This document shows, one piece after another, positions 25,537 to 33,761 of a stretch of 36,871 nucleotides of DNA. The stretch lies in NCBI GenBank assembly GCA_001790205.1, contig MGBU01000238.1, forward strand, positions 1-36,871, written 5' to 3'. The notes below the pieces were generated by a model. That model saw nothing but the letters and a program-made list of their open reading frames with translations. It was not told the origin of the DNA and searched no databases. This DNA is from Candidatus Rokubacteria bacterium GWA2_73_35 (GTDB taxonomy: Bacteria > Methylomirabilota > Methylomirabilia > Rokubacteriales > CSP1-6). The position numbers were made by a program, and so were the translations under genes. The first letter of the stretch is position 1, and every line of letters starts with the position of its first letter.

Positions 25537-27225
25537 TCATGGTTCGAGCACGAGGTCCTGCCAGATCGTGACGGACTTCTTGCCGTCCCTATCCCCGGCG
25601 CTGCCGTTCCAGACCGCGAAGCCCACCGAGACCGTCGTGCCCGGCGTCAGCGTGACGGCGCCCGCGCCGCGGCCGGCGAGGTCGCGGCGGAACATCACGC
25701 GGTACGTCCCGGTCGCGTAGACGCCGCGCGCGTCCACCGCCTGGTCGCCGCGCGAACGCGCGCGGAGGGTGCCGAACCCCTGGGCGACGAGGTCCTCCGC
25801 CGGGCTCCGTCGCGAAGGGTCGGAGACGATGTTGCCGGCGCCCCAGCCGGTCACGAACGTCGGATCCGAGTCGAGCGTCAGCGCGTGCCGCGTCGGCTGC
25901 TCGTACGGCGCCACCAGGAGGTTCGGATAGGAGTCGATACCGAGGTTCGGGTAGACCTTCTCGAGATCCTGGAAGGCGGGTTCGAGATCCGCCTGCCGCT
26001 CCGACTTCCACATCCAGATGTTGACGAACCGTTCCCGCTCCCCCATCGCGAAGAACGGCGGATCGGCGGTCGGCGAGAACTGAACGGCCACCGCGTCGCG
26101 GAAGTCCTGGGGCCGCATCGCGGTGTGGTCGTGTGTGGCGTCCGACCACATGAGGAGGAGCGCCACTTGCTTGCCGTCGTGCAGCGCGCGCACCGTGACC
26201 TCCTCCGGCCGGTCCGTCCGCCACCAGAGCGGCATCAGGTGGAGGTTCACGGGCTGGGCCCGGCGCCACGCCCCGGAGTCCGGATGCTCGGGCAGCCGGT
26301 CGACCCGCCGCGCGAGGATACGGAACTTCCGCATCTCGGCGCGCGCGCGCTGCGCGTCGCTCGACCAGGACCGGATCAGGTTCACGAGGTGCCACGCCTC
26401 GTCGCCGTACGCCCAGTCGCTCATCGGCATCGGCGTCCCCGGCAGTCCCGCCACGATCCGTCGATAGAGGTGGACGGGGTCCGGGGCCCCCTTGAAGACC
26501 CCCAGCGTCAGGTCCCGCGGGCGCGTCGGATAGCCCAGATCGTCCTTCTGGGCCTCGGCACCGTCGCCCTTGCCCGTCGGACCGTGGCACGAGGCGCACG
26601 CGTCGGCGTACCGATCGAGCGCGAGCTTGCGCGCCGCAGCGGTGAACGCCGGCGCGGGCGGCACGCGGATCAGGCCCGTGCCGGCCTGGCCTTCGCCCTT
26701 CGGATCAGCCGCGGCGGCGAGGATCCAGGGCTTGGTGGCGAAGCTCTTGATGTAGTGGACGAGCGCCCAGCGCTCCTCCTCCGACAGGTGGCCCCACGAG
26801 GGCATCGCCGACCCGGGCATGCCGCGGGAGATGGTGAGGTAGAGATCCTCGTCGGTCGGCACGCGCTCCCACGTCGACACCAGGCGGTAGTTGCCGGTCG
26901 TGAAGTCCCGCGGCTTCGGGTAGAGCAGGTATGCGGCCTCGCCGGCGCCGCGTCCGGTCGTGCCATGACAGGCCGCGCACTGCCGGTCGTAGACGCGCTT
27001 GCCGAGGGCCAGGAGCTCCGGTGACGCGGGCCGACCGAGCATCGGCGTCAGCCTGACCGGGAGCGGCTGGCCGGTGCCGGCGACCACCGCCGCCGCGACG
27101 GGCGTGCCCGCCGCCGGCCCGGCGGGGCCGGGCGAGGCGGGCTGGGACGTCGTACACCCGGTGCCGCCGAGCAGCGCCGAAGCGAGAACCGCGGCCGGGA
27201 CTCCGTGGCGCAGGCGCACACCCAT
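25537..27225 (-). CDS. Di-haem cytochrome c with EB_dh-like domain (NxrC/DdhC-like), possible lipoprotein
   Basis: CAACH and CASCH; C-terminal VTVRALHDGKQVALLLMWSDATHD...DAVAVQFSP...NIWMWKSERQADLE; N-term ASALLGGTGC. Confidence 0.85.
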   Translation of the reverse strand: MGVRLRHGVPAAVLASALLGGTGCTTSQPASPGPAGPAAGTPVAAAVVAGTGQPLPVRLTPMLGRPASPELLALGKRVYDRQCAACHGTTGRGAGEAAYLLYPKPRDFTTGNYRLVSTWERVPTDEDLYLTISRGMPGSAMPSWGHLSEEERWALVHYIKSFATKPWILAAAADPKGEGQAGTGLIRVPPAPAFTAAARKLALDRYADACASCHGPTGKGDGAEAQKDDLGYPTRPRDLTLGVFKGAPDPVHLYRRIVAGLPGTPMPMSDWAYGDEAWHLVNLIRSWSSDAQRARAEMRKFRILARRVDRLPEHPDSGAWRRAQPVNLHLMPLWWRTDRPEEVTVRALHDGKQVALLLMWSDATHDHTAMRPQDFRDAVAVQFSPTADPPFFAMGERERFVNIWMWKSERQADLEPAFQDLEKVYPNLGIDSYPNLLVAPYEQPTRHALTLDSDPTFVTGWGAGNIVSDPSRRSPAEDLVAQGFGTLRARSRGDQAVDARGVYATGTYRVMFRRDLAGRGAGAVTLTPGTTVSVGFAVWNGSAGDRDGKKSVTIWQDLVLEP

Positions 27226-27278
27226 ACTCTCGGGCCTCCCGTTGCCGAGGACTGTCAGCCAGGCGCGCCCGCGCCCGA

Positions 27279-27294
27279 TATGACGCAGATCATA
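27279..27294. promoter_or_regulatory. FNR/DNR-like inverted repeat TATGA-CGCAGA-TCATA upstream of the NXR-like operon
   Basis: Perfect 5-6-5 inverted repeat; about 61 nt upstream of the ATG at 27225, with a weak -10-like GACAGT about 42 nt after the site centre. Confidence 0.55.
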
Positions 27295-27301
27295 CCCGCG
27301 G

Positions 27302-27325
27302 CCCCCGCCCCCCGGGGGGCGGGGG
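27302..27325. repeat. Perfect 24-bp palindrome CCCCCGCCCCCC-GGGGGGCGGGGG in the divergent intergenic region
   Basis: Read directly; lies between the FNR-like site and the acyl-CoA dehydrogenase start. Confidence 0.85.
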
Positions 27326-27373
27326 AGGGGCGGGGGAGTGCCAACCCTCTTGGGACTGGAACATACTTCACTA

Positions 27374-27390
27374 ACTGAATATCATTCAGT
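27374..27390. promoter_or_regulatory. TetR-type operator candidate ACTGAAT-ATC-ATTCAGT overlapping a -10 (TATCAT, 27380-27385)
   Basis: Perfect 7-3-7 palindrome immediately before GTG 27392; an AT-rich island in very GC-rich DNA. Confidence 0.65.
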
Positions 27391-27391
27391 C

Positions 27392-28543
27392 GTGACCGAC
27401 GCCGCCCCCTGGCTCACGGCCGAGCACGAGGAGTTCCGGCGCGCGCTCCGCGCCCTGGTGGCGCGCGAGCTCGCCCCCCACGCCGACGCGTGGGAGGCGG
27501 CGGGGCTCTTCCCCCGCGAGCTCTACGGCCTGATGGGGAAGCTCGGCTATCTGGGCCTCCGCTACTCACCCGAGTACGGCGGCGCCGGCCTCGACTTCCG
27601 GTACACGCTGATCCTCGCCCAGGAGCTGGTGAAGTGCGGGAGCGTCGGCACCGCCGTCGGCCTGCTCGCCCATATGGAGTTCGCGCTCTCGGTCATCGAC
27701 GCGCGCGGGACGCCGGCGCAGAAGCGCGAGTTCCTCGCCCCGGCGATCCGCGGCGAGCGGATCGCCGCGATCGGGATCAGCGAGCCCGGCGCCGGCTCGG
27801 ACGTGGGGGCGATCCGGACGACGGCGCGCCGCGAGGGCGGCGACTGGGTCATCAACGGGTCGAAGACCTTCATCACGAACGGCACGCGGGCGGACTTCGT
27901 CTCGCTCGTCGCGCGCACGGGCGGGCCCGGGCCGAAGGGGCTGTCGGTCATCCTGCTGCCCAGCGACACCAGGGGCTTCCGCGTGGGCAAGGCCCTCCAG
28001 AAGATGGGCTCGCGCGCCTCGGACACCGCGGAGCTCTTCTTCGACGACTGCCGGGTGCCGCTCGGGAACCTCGTCGGCGAGGAGGGCCGGGGGTTCGGCT
28101 ACGTCATGGACCACTTCAAGGGCGAGCGGCTCGTCATCTCGGCCTTCGCGCTCGGCGTGATGGAGCGCCTCTGGGAGGAGGGCACGCGGTACGCGGCCGA
28201 GCGCCAGGTGTTCGGGCAGCCGCTCGGCAAGTTCCAGGCGTGGCGCCACCGCCTCGCCGACGTCCGCACCACAATGGAGGCGACGCGCCAGCTCGTCCAC
28301 TGGGCCTGCGACCGCCTGAGCCGCGACGCCCCGGACGCGAGCCTCGCCGCCTCGATGGCGAAGCTCTTCTCGTGCGAGCAGGTCAAGCACGTCGCCAACG
28401 AGGTCTTCCAGCTCCACGGCGGGTACGGCTTCATCGAGGAGTCCCCCGTGTGCCGGCTCTACCGGGACGTGTCCGCGTTCACGATCGGCGCGGGCACGAG
28501 CGAGATCATGCGCGAGATCATCGCCCGCGAAACACAGCTCTGA
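27392..28543 (+). CDS. Acyl-CoA dehydrogenase
   Basis: ISEPGAGSDVGAIRTTA, GSKTFITNGTRADF, LHGGYGFIEESPVCRLYRD; GTG start chosen (ORF track starts at 27338). Confidence 0.93.
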   Translation: MTDAAPWLTAEHEEFRRALRALVARELAPHADAWEAAGLFPRELYGLMGKLGYLGLRYSPEYGGAGLDFRYTLILAQELVKCGSVGTAVGLLAHMEFALSVIDARGTPAQKREFLAPAIRGERIAAIGISEPGAGSDVGAIRTTARREGGDWVINGSKTFITNGTRADFVSLVARTGGPGPKGLSVILLPSDTRGFRVGKALQKMGSRASDTAELFFDDCRVPLGNLVGEEGRGFGYVMDHFKGERLVISAFALGVMERLWEEGTRYAAERQVFGQPLGKFQAWRHRLADVRTTMEATRQLVHWACDRLSRDAPDASLAASMAKLFSCEQVKHVANEVFQLHGGYGFIEESPVCRLYRDVSAFTIGAGTSEIMREIIARETQL

Positions 28544-28581
28544 ACGCTCGAGCGCCCGGCACTCACGGTGACCGGGTGGGG

Positions 28582-28619
28582 GGTGTCGGGGAGGAGCGGC
28601 GCTCGCTCCCCCCGACGCC
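28582..28619. repeat. Intercistronic hairpin, about 16-bp stem GGTGTCGGGGaGGAGCG / CGCTCCCCCCGACGCC
   Basis: Read directly; one bulged A and one G-U wobble, loop gcgct; between 28543 and 28629. Confidence 0.8.
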
Positions 28620-28628
28620 GATCAGACC

Positions 28629-29483
28629 ATGGAGAAGATCGGCGCGATCGACGCGTGGGCGACCCTCGTGACGCCGGAGGGCGCCACGCAGTGGCCGCCG
28701 GAGTTCGTCCACATCTTCAAGCGGTACAAGGTCGATCGCCGGATGCTCGAGGGCATGACGCTCGAGACGATGCTCGCCGAGATGGACGAGGCCGACGTCG
28801 AGATCGCGGTCTTCTCCGCCTTCGGCTACGGGAACCTCCACGTGATGCGGAACGAGACCGTCGGCGAGACCGTCCGGAAGCACCCCGACCGGTTCATCGG
28901 CGCCGGCACCGTGGACCCGCGCAAGCGGCCGATGGACGTCGCCCGCGAGATCGAGCGGCTGGTGCGCGAGCTCGGCATCCGGCTCGTGCGCCTCGAGCCG
29001 TACGCCTACGGCGGCGACGACTACACGGGGCTCCCGCCCAACGACAAGCGCTACTGGCCCGTGTACCTCAAGTGCGCCGAGCTGGGCGCCGCCGTCGCGA
29101 TCCAGGTCGGCCACACGGGCCCGCTGATGCCGTCGGAGTGCGGACGGCCGATCTACCTCGACGAGGTGGCGCTCGCCTTCCCCGAGCTGGTGATCCTCGG
29201 CTGCCACCTCGGCCAGCCCTGGCACGAGGAGATGATGACGCTCGCCTGGAAGCACCCGAACGTGTACGTGGAAACCTCCGCGCGCCCGGCGAAGCTCTGG
29301 CCTCCTGAATTCCTCGACTTCGTCCGGGGCTGGGGCCAGGACAAGGTGATCTGGGCGACGGACTACCCGCTCGTGAGCTTCAAGCGCGCCCGCGAGGACG
29401 TGGACGCGCTCGGGCTGCCGCTCCCCGTCAAGCGGAAGCTCCTGCGCGAGAACTTCCTGAGAGCGCTCACAATCCCGCGCTGA
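28629..29483 (+). CDS. Amidohydrolase-family (TIM-barrel) protein
   Basis: AIQVGHTGP, VILGCHLGQPWHEEMM, NVYVETS, VIWATDYPL typical of the amidohydrolase_2 family. Confidence 0.8.
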   Translation: MEKIGAIDAWATLVTPEGATQWPPEFVHIFKRYKVDRRMLEGMTLETMLAEMDEADVEIAVFSAFGYGNLHVMRNETVGETVRKHPDRFIGAGTVDPRKRPMDVAREIERLVRELGIRLVRLEPYAYGGDDYTGLPPNDKRYWPVYLKCAELGAAVAIQVGHTGPLMPSECGRPIYLDEVALAFPELVILGCHLGQPWHEEMMTLAWKHPNVYVETSARPAKLWPPEFLDFVRGWGQDKVIWATDYPLVSFKRAREDVDALGLPLPVKRKLLRENFLRALTIPR

Positions 29484-29496
29484 CGGAGGCGCAGCC

Positions 29497-31074
29497 ATGA
29501 TTCACCCCTACGCGTACTACCTCGGCCGCGCGGCGCGGTGGTATCCGGAACGGACCGCGGTCATCGAGGGCGAGACGCGGCTCGCCTACCGGGCGCTGGA
29601 CGCCCGCGCGAGCGGGCTCGCCCGCGCGCTGATCCAGCTCGGCGTGCGGCCGGGCGACCGCGTCGCCGTGCTCCAGGCCAACAACCACGAGTTCATGGAG
29701 GCGCTCGCCGGCATCGCACGCAGTGGCGCGGCCTTCGTCCCGATGCTCGGGATGCTCACCGAGGCCGACCACGCCCACATGGTGGCGGACTGCGGAGCCC
29801 GGGTCCTGATCGCCCCGGCGCCCGCGCTCGCTCCCCGGGCGCACGCGCTGCGCGCGCTCCTCCCGGACGTCCGGTACGTGATCGCGCCGGGCGGAGGCGA
29901 CGGCGTGCTCGACTACGAGGACCTCCTGCGGCTCCACGCCGGCGAGGCGCCCGTGATCCGCGGCTCGGAGGGCGAGCTCGGCCAGATCCTCTACACCTCG
30001 GGCACGACCGGGAAACCCAAGGGCGTGGCCCACACGTACGCGAGCACCGAGGCGGCGATGTTCGCGTGGGCCCAGATCGCGCGGCGCCAGGCCGGAGACG
30101 TCGGGCTCCTCTACACGCCGATGAGCCACTTCGCCGCGCGCCTCATGGACTCGGGCTGGGTCACGGGGAGCACGGCGGTGATCCTCCAGGCGCCGGATCC
30201 CGTGCAGACGTTCGCGGCGATCGAGCGCCACCGCGTGACCCATCTCCTCGCCATCCCCACCCTGCTCCAGATGTTTCTCGGCCACCCCGAGATCAACCGC
30301 CACGACCTCTCGAGCCTCGCGTTCATCTGCTACGCGGCGGCGCCGGCGTCGTCCGCCCTCGTGCGCCGGGCGATCGAGCGCTTCGGCCCGATCCTGCACA
30401 CGGGCTGGGGCGGCACCGAGGCGTACGGTCTGAACACCCACACGACGCCGGCCGAGCATCAGGCGGCACTCGAGGGCCACGAGGAGCGGCTGCTCTCGTG
30501 CGGGCGCGAGAACTCGCTCGGCGGCCGCGTCCGCATCCTCGACGAGTCGGGGCGCGACGTGCCCGTCGGGGAGGTCGGCGAGGCGTGCGTGCGCGCGCCG
30601 TGGATGACGACCGGCTACTGGAACCTGCCGGAGCTGACCGCACGGACGATCGTGGACGGCTGGCTCCACTTCGGCGACCTCGCCCGCGTGGACGCGGACG
30701 GCTACGTCTATCTGGTCGACCGCAAGGGCGACATGATCATCACCGGCGGGATGAACGTCTACCCGCGCGAGGTGGAGGACATCCTCTACCAGCACCCGGC
30801 CCTGCTCGAAGCCGCCGTCGTCGGTGTCCCCGACGAGAAGTGGGGCGAGGCCGTGAAAGCCGTCGTGGCGCTCAAGAGCGGGCAGACCGTCGACGAGGCG
30901 GAGCTCCTCGCGTTCGCGAAGGAGCGGCTCGCGCCGTTCAAGGCGCCGAAGTCGCTCGAGATCCGTGCCTCCCTGCCGAAGACGCCCGTCGGGAAGATCT
31001 CGCGCCGCGACGTCAAGGCGCCGTACTGGGCGGGCCAGGAGCGGATGATCCACGGCGCCGGGGGCCGGGCGTGA
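29497..31074 (+). CDS. AMP-dependent synthetase / acyl-CoA ligase
   Basis: ILYTSGTTGKPKGVAHT, GWGGTEAYG, DLARVDADGYVYLVDRKGDMIITGGMNVYPREVE. Confidence 0.94.
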   Translation: MIHPYAYYLGRAARWYPERTAVIEGETRLAYRALDARASGLARALIQLGVRPGDRVAVLQANNHEFMEALAGIARSGAAFVPMLGMLTEADHAHMVADCGARVLIAPAPALAPRAHALRALLPDVRYVIAPGGGDGVLDYEDLLRLHAGEAPVIRGSEGELGQILYTSGTTGKPKGVAHTYASTEAAMFAWAQIARRQAGDVGLLYTPMSHFAARLMDSGWVTGSTAVILQAPDPVQTFAAIERHRVTHLLAIPTLLQMFLGHPEINRHDLSSLAFICYAAAPASSALVRRAIERFGPILHTGWGGTEAYGLNTHTTPAEHQAALEGHEERLLSCGRENSLGGRVRILDESGRDVPVGEVGEACVRAPWMTTGYWNLPELTARTIVDGWLHFGDLARVDADGYVYLVDRKGDMIITGGMNVYPREVEDILYQHPALLEAAVVGVPDEKWGEAVKAVVALKSGQTVDEAELLAFAKERLAPFKAPKSLEIRASLPKTPVGKISRRDVKAPYWAGQERMIHGAGGRA

Positions 31075-31919
31075 AGCGGCCGGGGACCGAGTCCTGGCAG
31101 GGCTACTGGACGACCAAGATCGGCTGGGCGGAGTCGGGCACGATCCTCGTCCGCGGCTACCGCGCCGAGGCGCTGATCCGCGCGCTCACCTTCCCCGAGG
31201 CCACGTACCTCGTCATCCGTGGCGAGCTGCCGACACGCGCCCGGGCGCGGGCGCTCGACGCCGTCCTGCGCTCGGGGCTCGACCAAGCCTTCATCAGCTC
31301 GGCGGTCCCCGCCGCGCGCTTCGCCGCCTCCGCGGCGCCCGAAGCGCCTGCGGCGGCGATCGCGGCGGGCGTGATCGCCTTCGGCTCGGTGACGGGCTCG
31401 CCGCGCGAGTGCGCCGAGATGCTCGCGGCGGCGCACGCGGCGCGCACGCGCGACGGCCTCTCGCGCGCCGAGGTCGCGCACCGGACCGTCGAGGCGTACG
31501 CGAAGGACAAGCGCCGGATCCCGGGCCTCGGCCACCCGGTGCACAGGCGACGCGAGCCCCGGGCCGCCGCGCTCCGCGCGGTCGCGCTCGAGCTCGGCGT
31601 GTGGGACGAGCAGGCGCGGCTCTTCGATGCGATCGCGCGCGAGGCGGCGAGGCGCTCGGGCCACCCCCTGCCGCCGAATCTGGCCGGGGTCATCGCGGCG
31701 GTCCTGCTCGAGATCGGGTTCGAGCCGCTCGAGATGGTCGGCCTCGGCGTCCTCTCCTACCTCCCGGCGCTGATCGCCCACACGACCGAGGAGATCCGCG
31801 AAGGCCGCCCGCTCAGGATCATCCCGGAGGCACTCGGCGCGCGTTACGCCGGCCCCGCCGAACGCCGCCTGCCGAAGCGCTACGAGAAGGAGCCCACGAG
31901 GGCGAGGGACGGACCATGA
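31071..31919 (+). CDS. Citrate synthase/citryl-CoA lyase-like protein
   Basis: Short (282 aa) CS-fold; IPGLGHPVHRRREPRA corresponds to the GxGHxV motif; GTG start overlapping the upstream stop. Confidence 0.8.
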   Translation: MKRPGTESWQGYWTTKIGWAESGTILVRGYRAEALIRALTFPEATYLVIRGELPTRARARALDAVLRSGLDQAFISSAVPAARFAASAAPEAPAAAIAAGVIAFGSVTGSPRECAEMLAAAHAARTRDGLSRAEVAHRTVEAYAKDKRRIPGLGHPVHRRREPRAAALRAVALELGVWDEQARLFDAIAREAARRSGHPLPPNLAGVIAAVLLEIGFEPLEMVGLGVLSYLPALIAHTTEEIREGRPLRIIPEALGARYAGPAERRLPKRYEKEPTRARDGP

Positions 31920-32704
31920 CATTCGAGACGATCACGGTCGGGGAAGCCGACGGCGTCGTGACGCTGACCCTCAATCGCCCGGACAAGCTCAACGCCCTCA
32001 GCGTGGCGATGGGCGAGGAGCTGTGCGCCGCGCTGGAAGCGCTGGGCAGGAGCACCAGCGCCCGGGTGCTCGTGGTCACGGGCGCCGGGCGGATGTTCAG
32101 CGCCGGGGGCGACCTCTCCTCGATGGATCAGGTGGTCGGCAGCGCGGCCGCCATCGACCACAGCGTCAGGATCTACTGCGAGGTCGCGCGGCGGCTGCGC
32201 GAGCTGCCGCTGCCCGCCGTGGCGAAGCTGAACGGCGACGCGTTCGGCGGCGCGCTCGGCATCCTCATGGCGTGCGACCTCAGGCTCGCCCGCGACGACG
32301 CCCGCCTCGGCTTCGTGTTCACCCGCGTCGGGCTGAGCGGCGCCGACGCGGGTGTGAGCTATCTCCTGCCGCGCCTGGTCGGCGTGGCGAAGGCGATGGA
32401 GCTCTTGCTCCTCGGCGAGACCATCGTCGCCACCGAAGCCGAGCGCGTCGGGCTGATCCACCGTGCCGTCCCCGCCGCGCAGCTCGACCAGGTGACCGAC
32501 GGCATCGTGGGGCGCCTCGCCGCGGGGCCGCCGCTCGCCCTCCGCGCCACGAAGCGCGCGCTCTACGACGGGCTCAGCCGGGACATGGCGGTCGATTTCG
32601 AGGACGAGTGCCGCGTCCAGGCGCTCTGCTTCCAGAGCGAGGACCACAAGGAAGGACTCCGCGCCTTCCGGGACAAGCGTGCGCCCGTGTTCCGTGGGCG
32701 CTGA
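31916..32704 (+). CDS. Enoyl-CoA hydratase/isomerase family protein
   Basis: VTLTLNRPDKLNALS, FSAGGDLSSM, GGALGILMACDLRLARDDARLGF; ATGA overlap with the upstream gene. Confidence 0.93.
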   Translation: MTFETITVGEADGVVTLTLNRPDKLNALSVAMGEELCAALEALGRSTSARVLVVTGAGRMFSAGGDLSSMDQVVGSAAAIDHSVRIYCEVARRLRELPLPAVAKLNGDAFGGALGILMACDLRLARDDARLGFVFTRVGLSGADAGVSYLLPRLVGVAKAMELLLLGETIVATEAERVGLIHRAVPAAQLDQVTDGIVGRLAAGPPLALRATKRALYDGLSRDMAVDFEDECRVQALCFQSEDHKEGLRAFRDKRAPVFRGR

Positions 32705-32719
32705 GCGGGCGCTCTCCTG

Positions 32720-33760
32720 ATGCGCGCGGCGCGGTTCTACGCGGCGAAGGAGCCGCTCAGGATCGAGGAGGTCGAGGCTCGGACGCCGGGCGAGAGTGAA
32801 GTCCGCGTCGCCGTCGAGGCGTGCGGGATCTGCGGCACCGATCTCCACGTCGCGATCGAGGGGACGATCCAGCTCCCGACGACGCCGATCGTCCTCGGCC
32901 ACGAGGCCGCCGGCGTCGTCGCCGACGTCGGCGCCGGCGTCACCGGCTGGAAGCCCGGCGACCGCGTGACGATCTTTCCCAGCGTCGCCTGCGGCCGGTG
33001 CCACGCGTGCCGCCGGGGGCGCGAGGTGCTCTGCCAGCAGGCGCAGGTGCTCGGGATCAACCGTGAGGGCGCCTTCGCCGAGTCCATCACGCTCCCCGCC
33101 TCGTGCCTGCTGCCCCTGCCCGCCGAGGTCTCGTTCCCCGTCGGCGCGATCGTGGCCGACGCCGTCTCGACGGCATACCGGGCGCTGGCCCATCGAGGGG
33201 CGCTGCGACCCGGCGAGAGGGTCGCCGTCTTCGGCTGCGGCGGCCTCGGTGTCCACGGGATCAAGCTCGCGAAGCTCCTCGGCGCGTCTGAGGTGATCGG
33301 CGTGGACGTCGCCCGCGGCGCGCTCCGGCGCGCCGTGGAGGCCGGCGCAACCCACGTCGTGGACGCCACGGGAGGCGACGCGGCGAAGCAGATCCGCGGG
33401 CTCGCCGCAGGGGAAGGCGTCGACCTCGCCGTCGAGTTCGTCGGCCTCAAGGCCTCGGTGACCGAGGCGATGCGGAGCCTCAGGCGCGGCGGGCGCGTGG
33501 TGATCGCGGGCGTGGGCGGCGACCGCGTCGAGCTGCCGCCGCTTCGCTCCTTCGTCGGCGGCGAGCTGGCCGTCCTCGCCTCCATGGGCTTCGACCGCGA
33601 GGAGGTCGAGACGGTGATCCGCCTCGTCGCCTCGGGAGCGCTGGACCTCTCGTCCTCGGTCACCGACGTGATCCCGCTCCCGGCGATCAACGAGGGCTTC
33701 CGCCGGGCGTTCACCAAGGAGGGCGACCCGATCCGCATCGTCGTGCGCCCGGGAGGCTAG
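32720..33760 (+). CDS. Zinc-dependent alcohol dehydrogenase (MDR family)
   Basis: CGICGTDLH, GHEAAGVV, CGRCHACRRGREVLC, Rossmann VAVFGCGGLGVHG. Confidence 0.93.
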   Translation: MRAARFYAAKEPLRIEEVEARTPGESEVRVAVEACGICGTDLHVAIEGTIQLPTTPIVLGHEAAGVVADVGAGVTGWKPGDRVTIFPSVACGRCHACRRGREVLCQQAQVLGINREGAFAESITLPASCLLPLPAEVSFPVGAIVADAVSTAYRALAHRGALRPGERVAVFGCGGLGVHGIKLAKLLGASEVIGVDVARGALRRAVEAGATHVVDATGGDAAKQIRGLAAGEGVDLAVEFVGLKASVTEAMRSLRRGGRVVIAGVGGDRVELPPLRSFVGGELAVLASMGFDREEVETVIRLVASGALDLSSSVTDVIPLPAINEGFRRAFTKEGDPIRIVVRPGG

Positions 33761-33761
33761 C

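Noticed and set aside
21958-27024. 1688-aa ORF on + strand opposite the NXR-like operon
   Set aside because: Antisense to well-supported genes (NxrA/B-like proteins on the - strand); Arg/Val/His-rich composition typical of high-GC shadow frames
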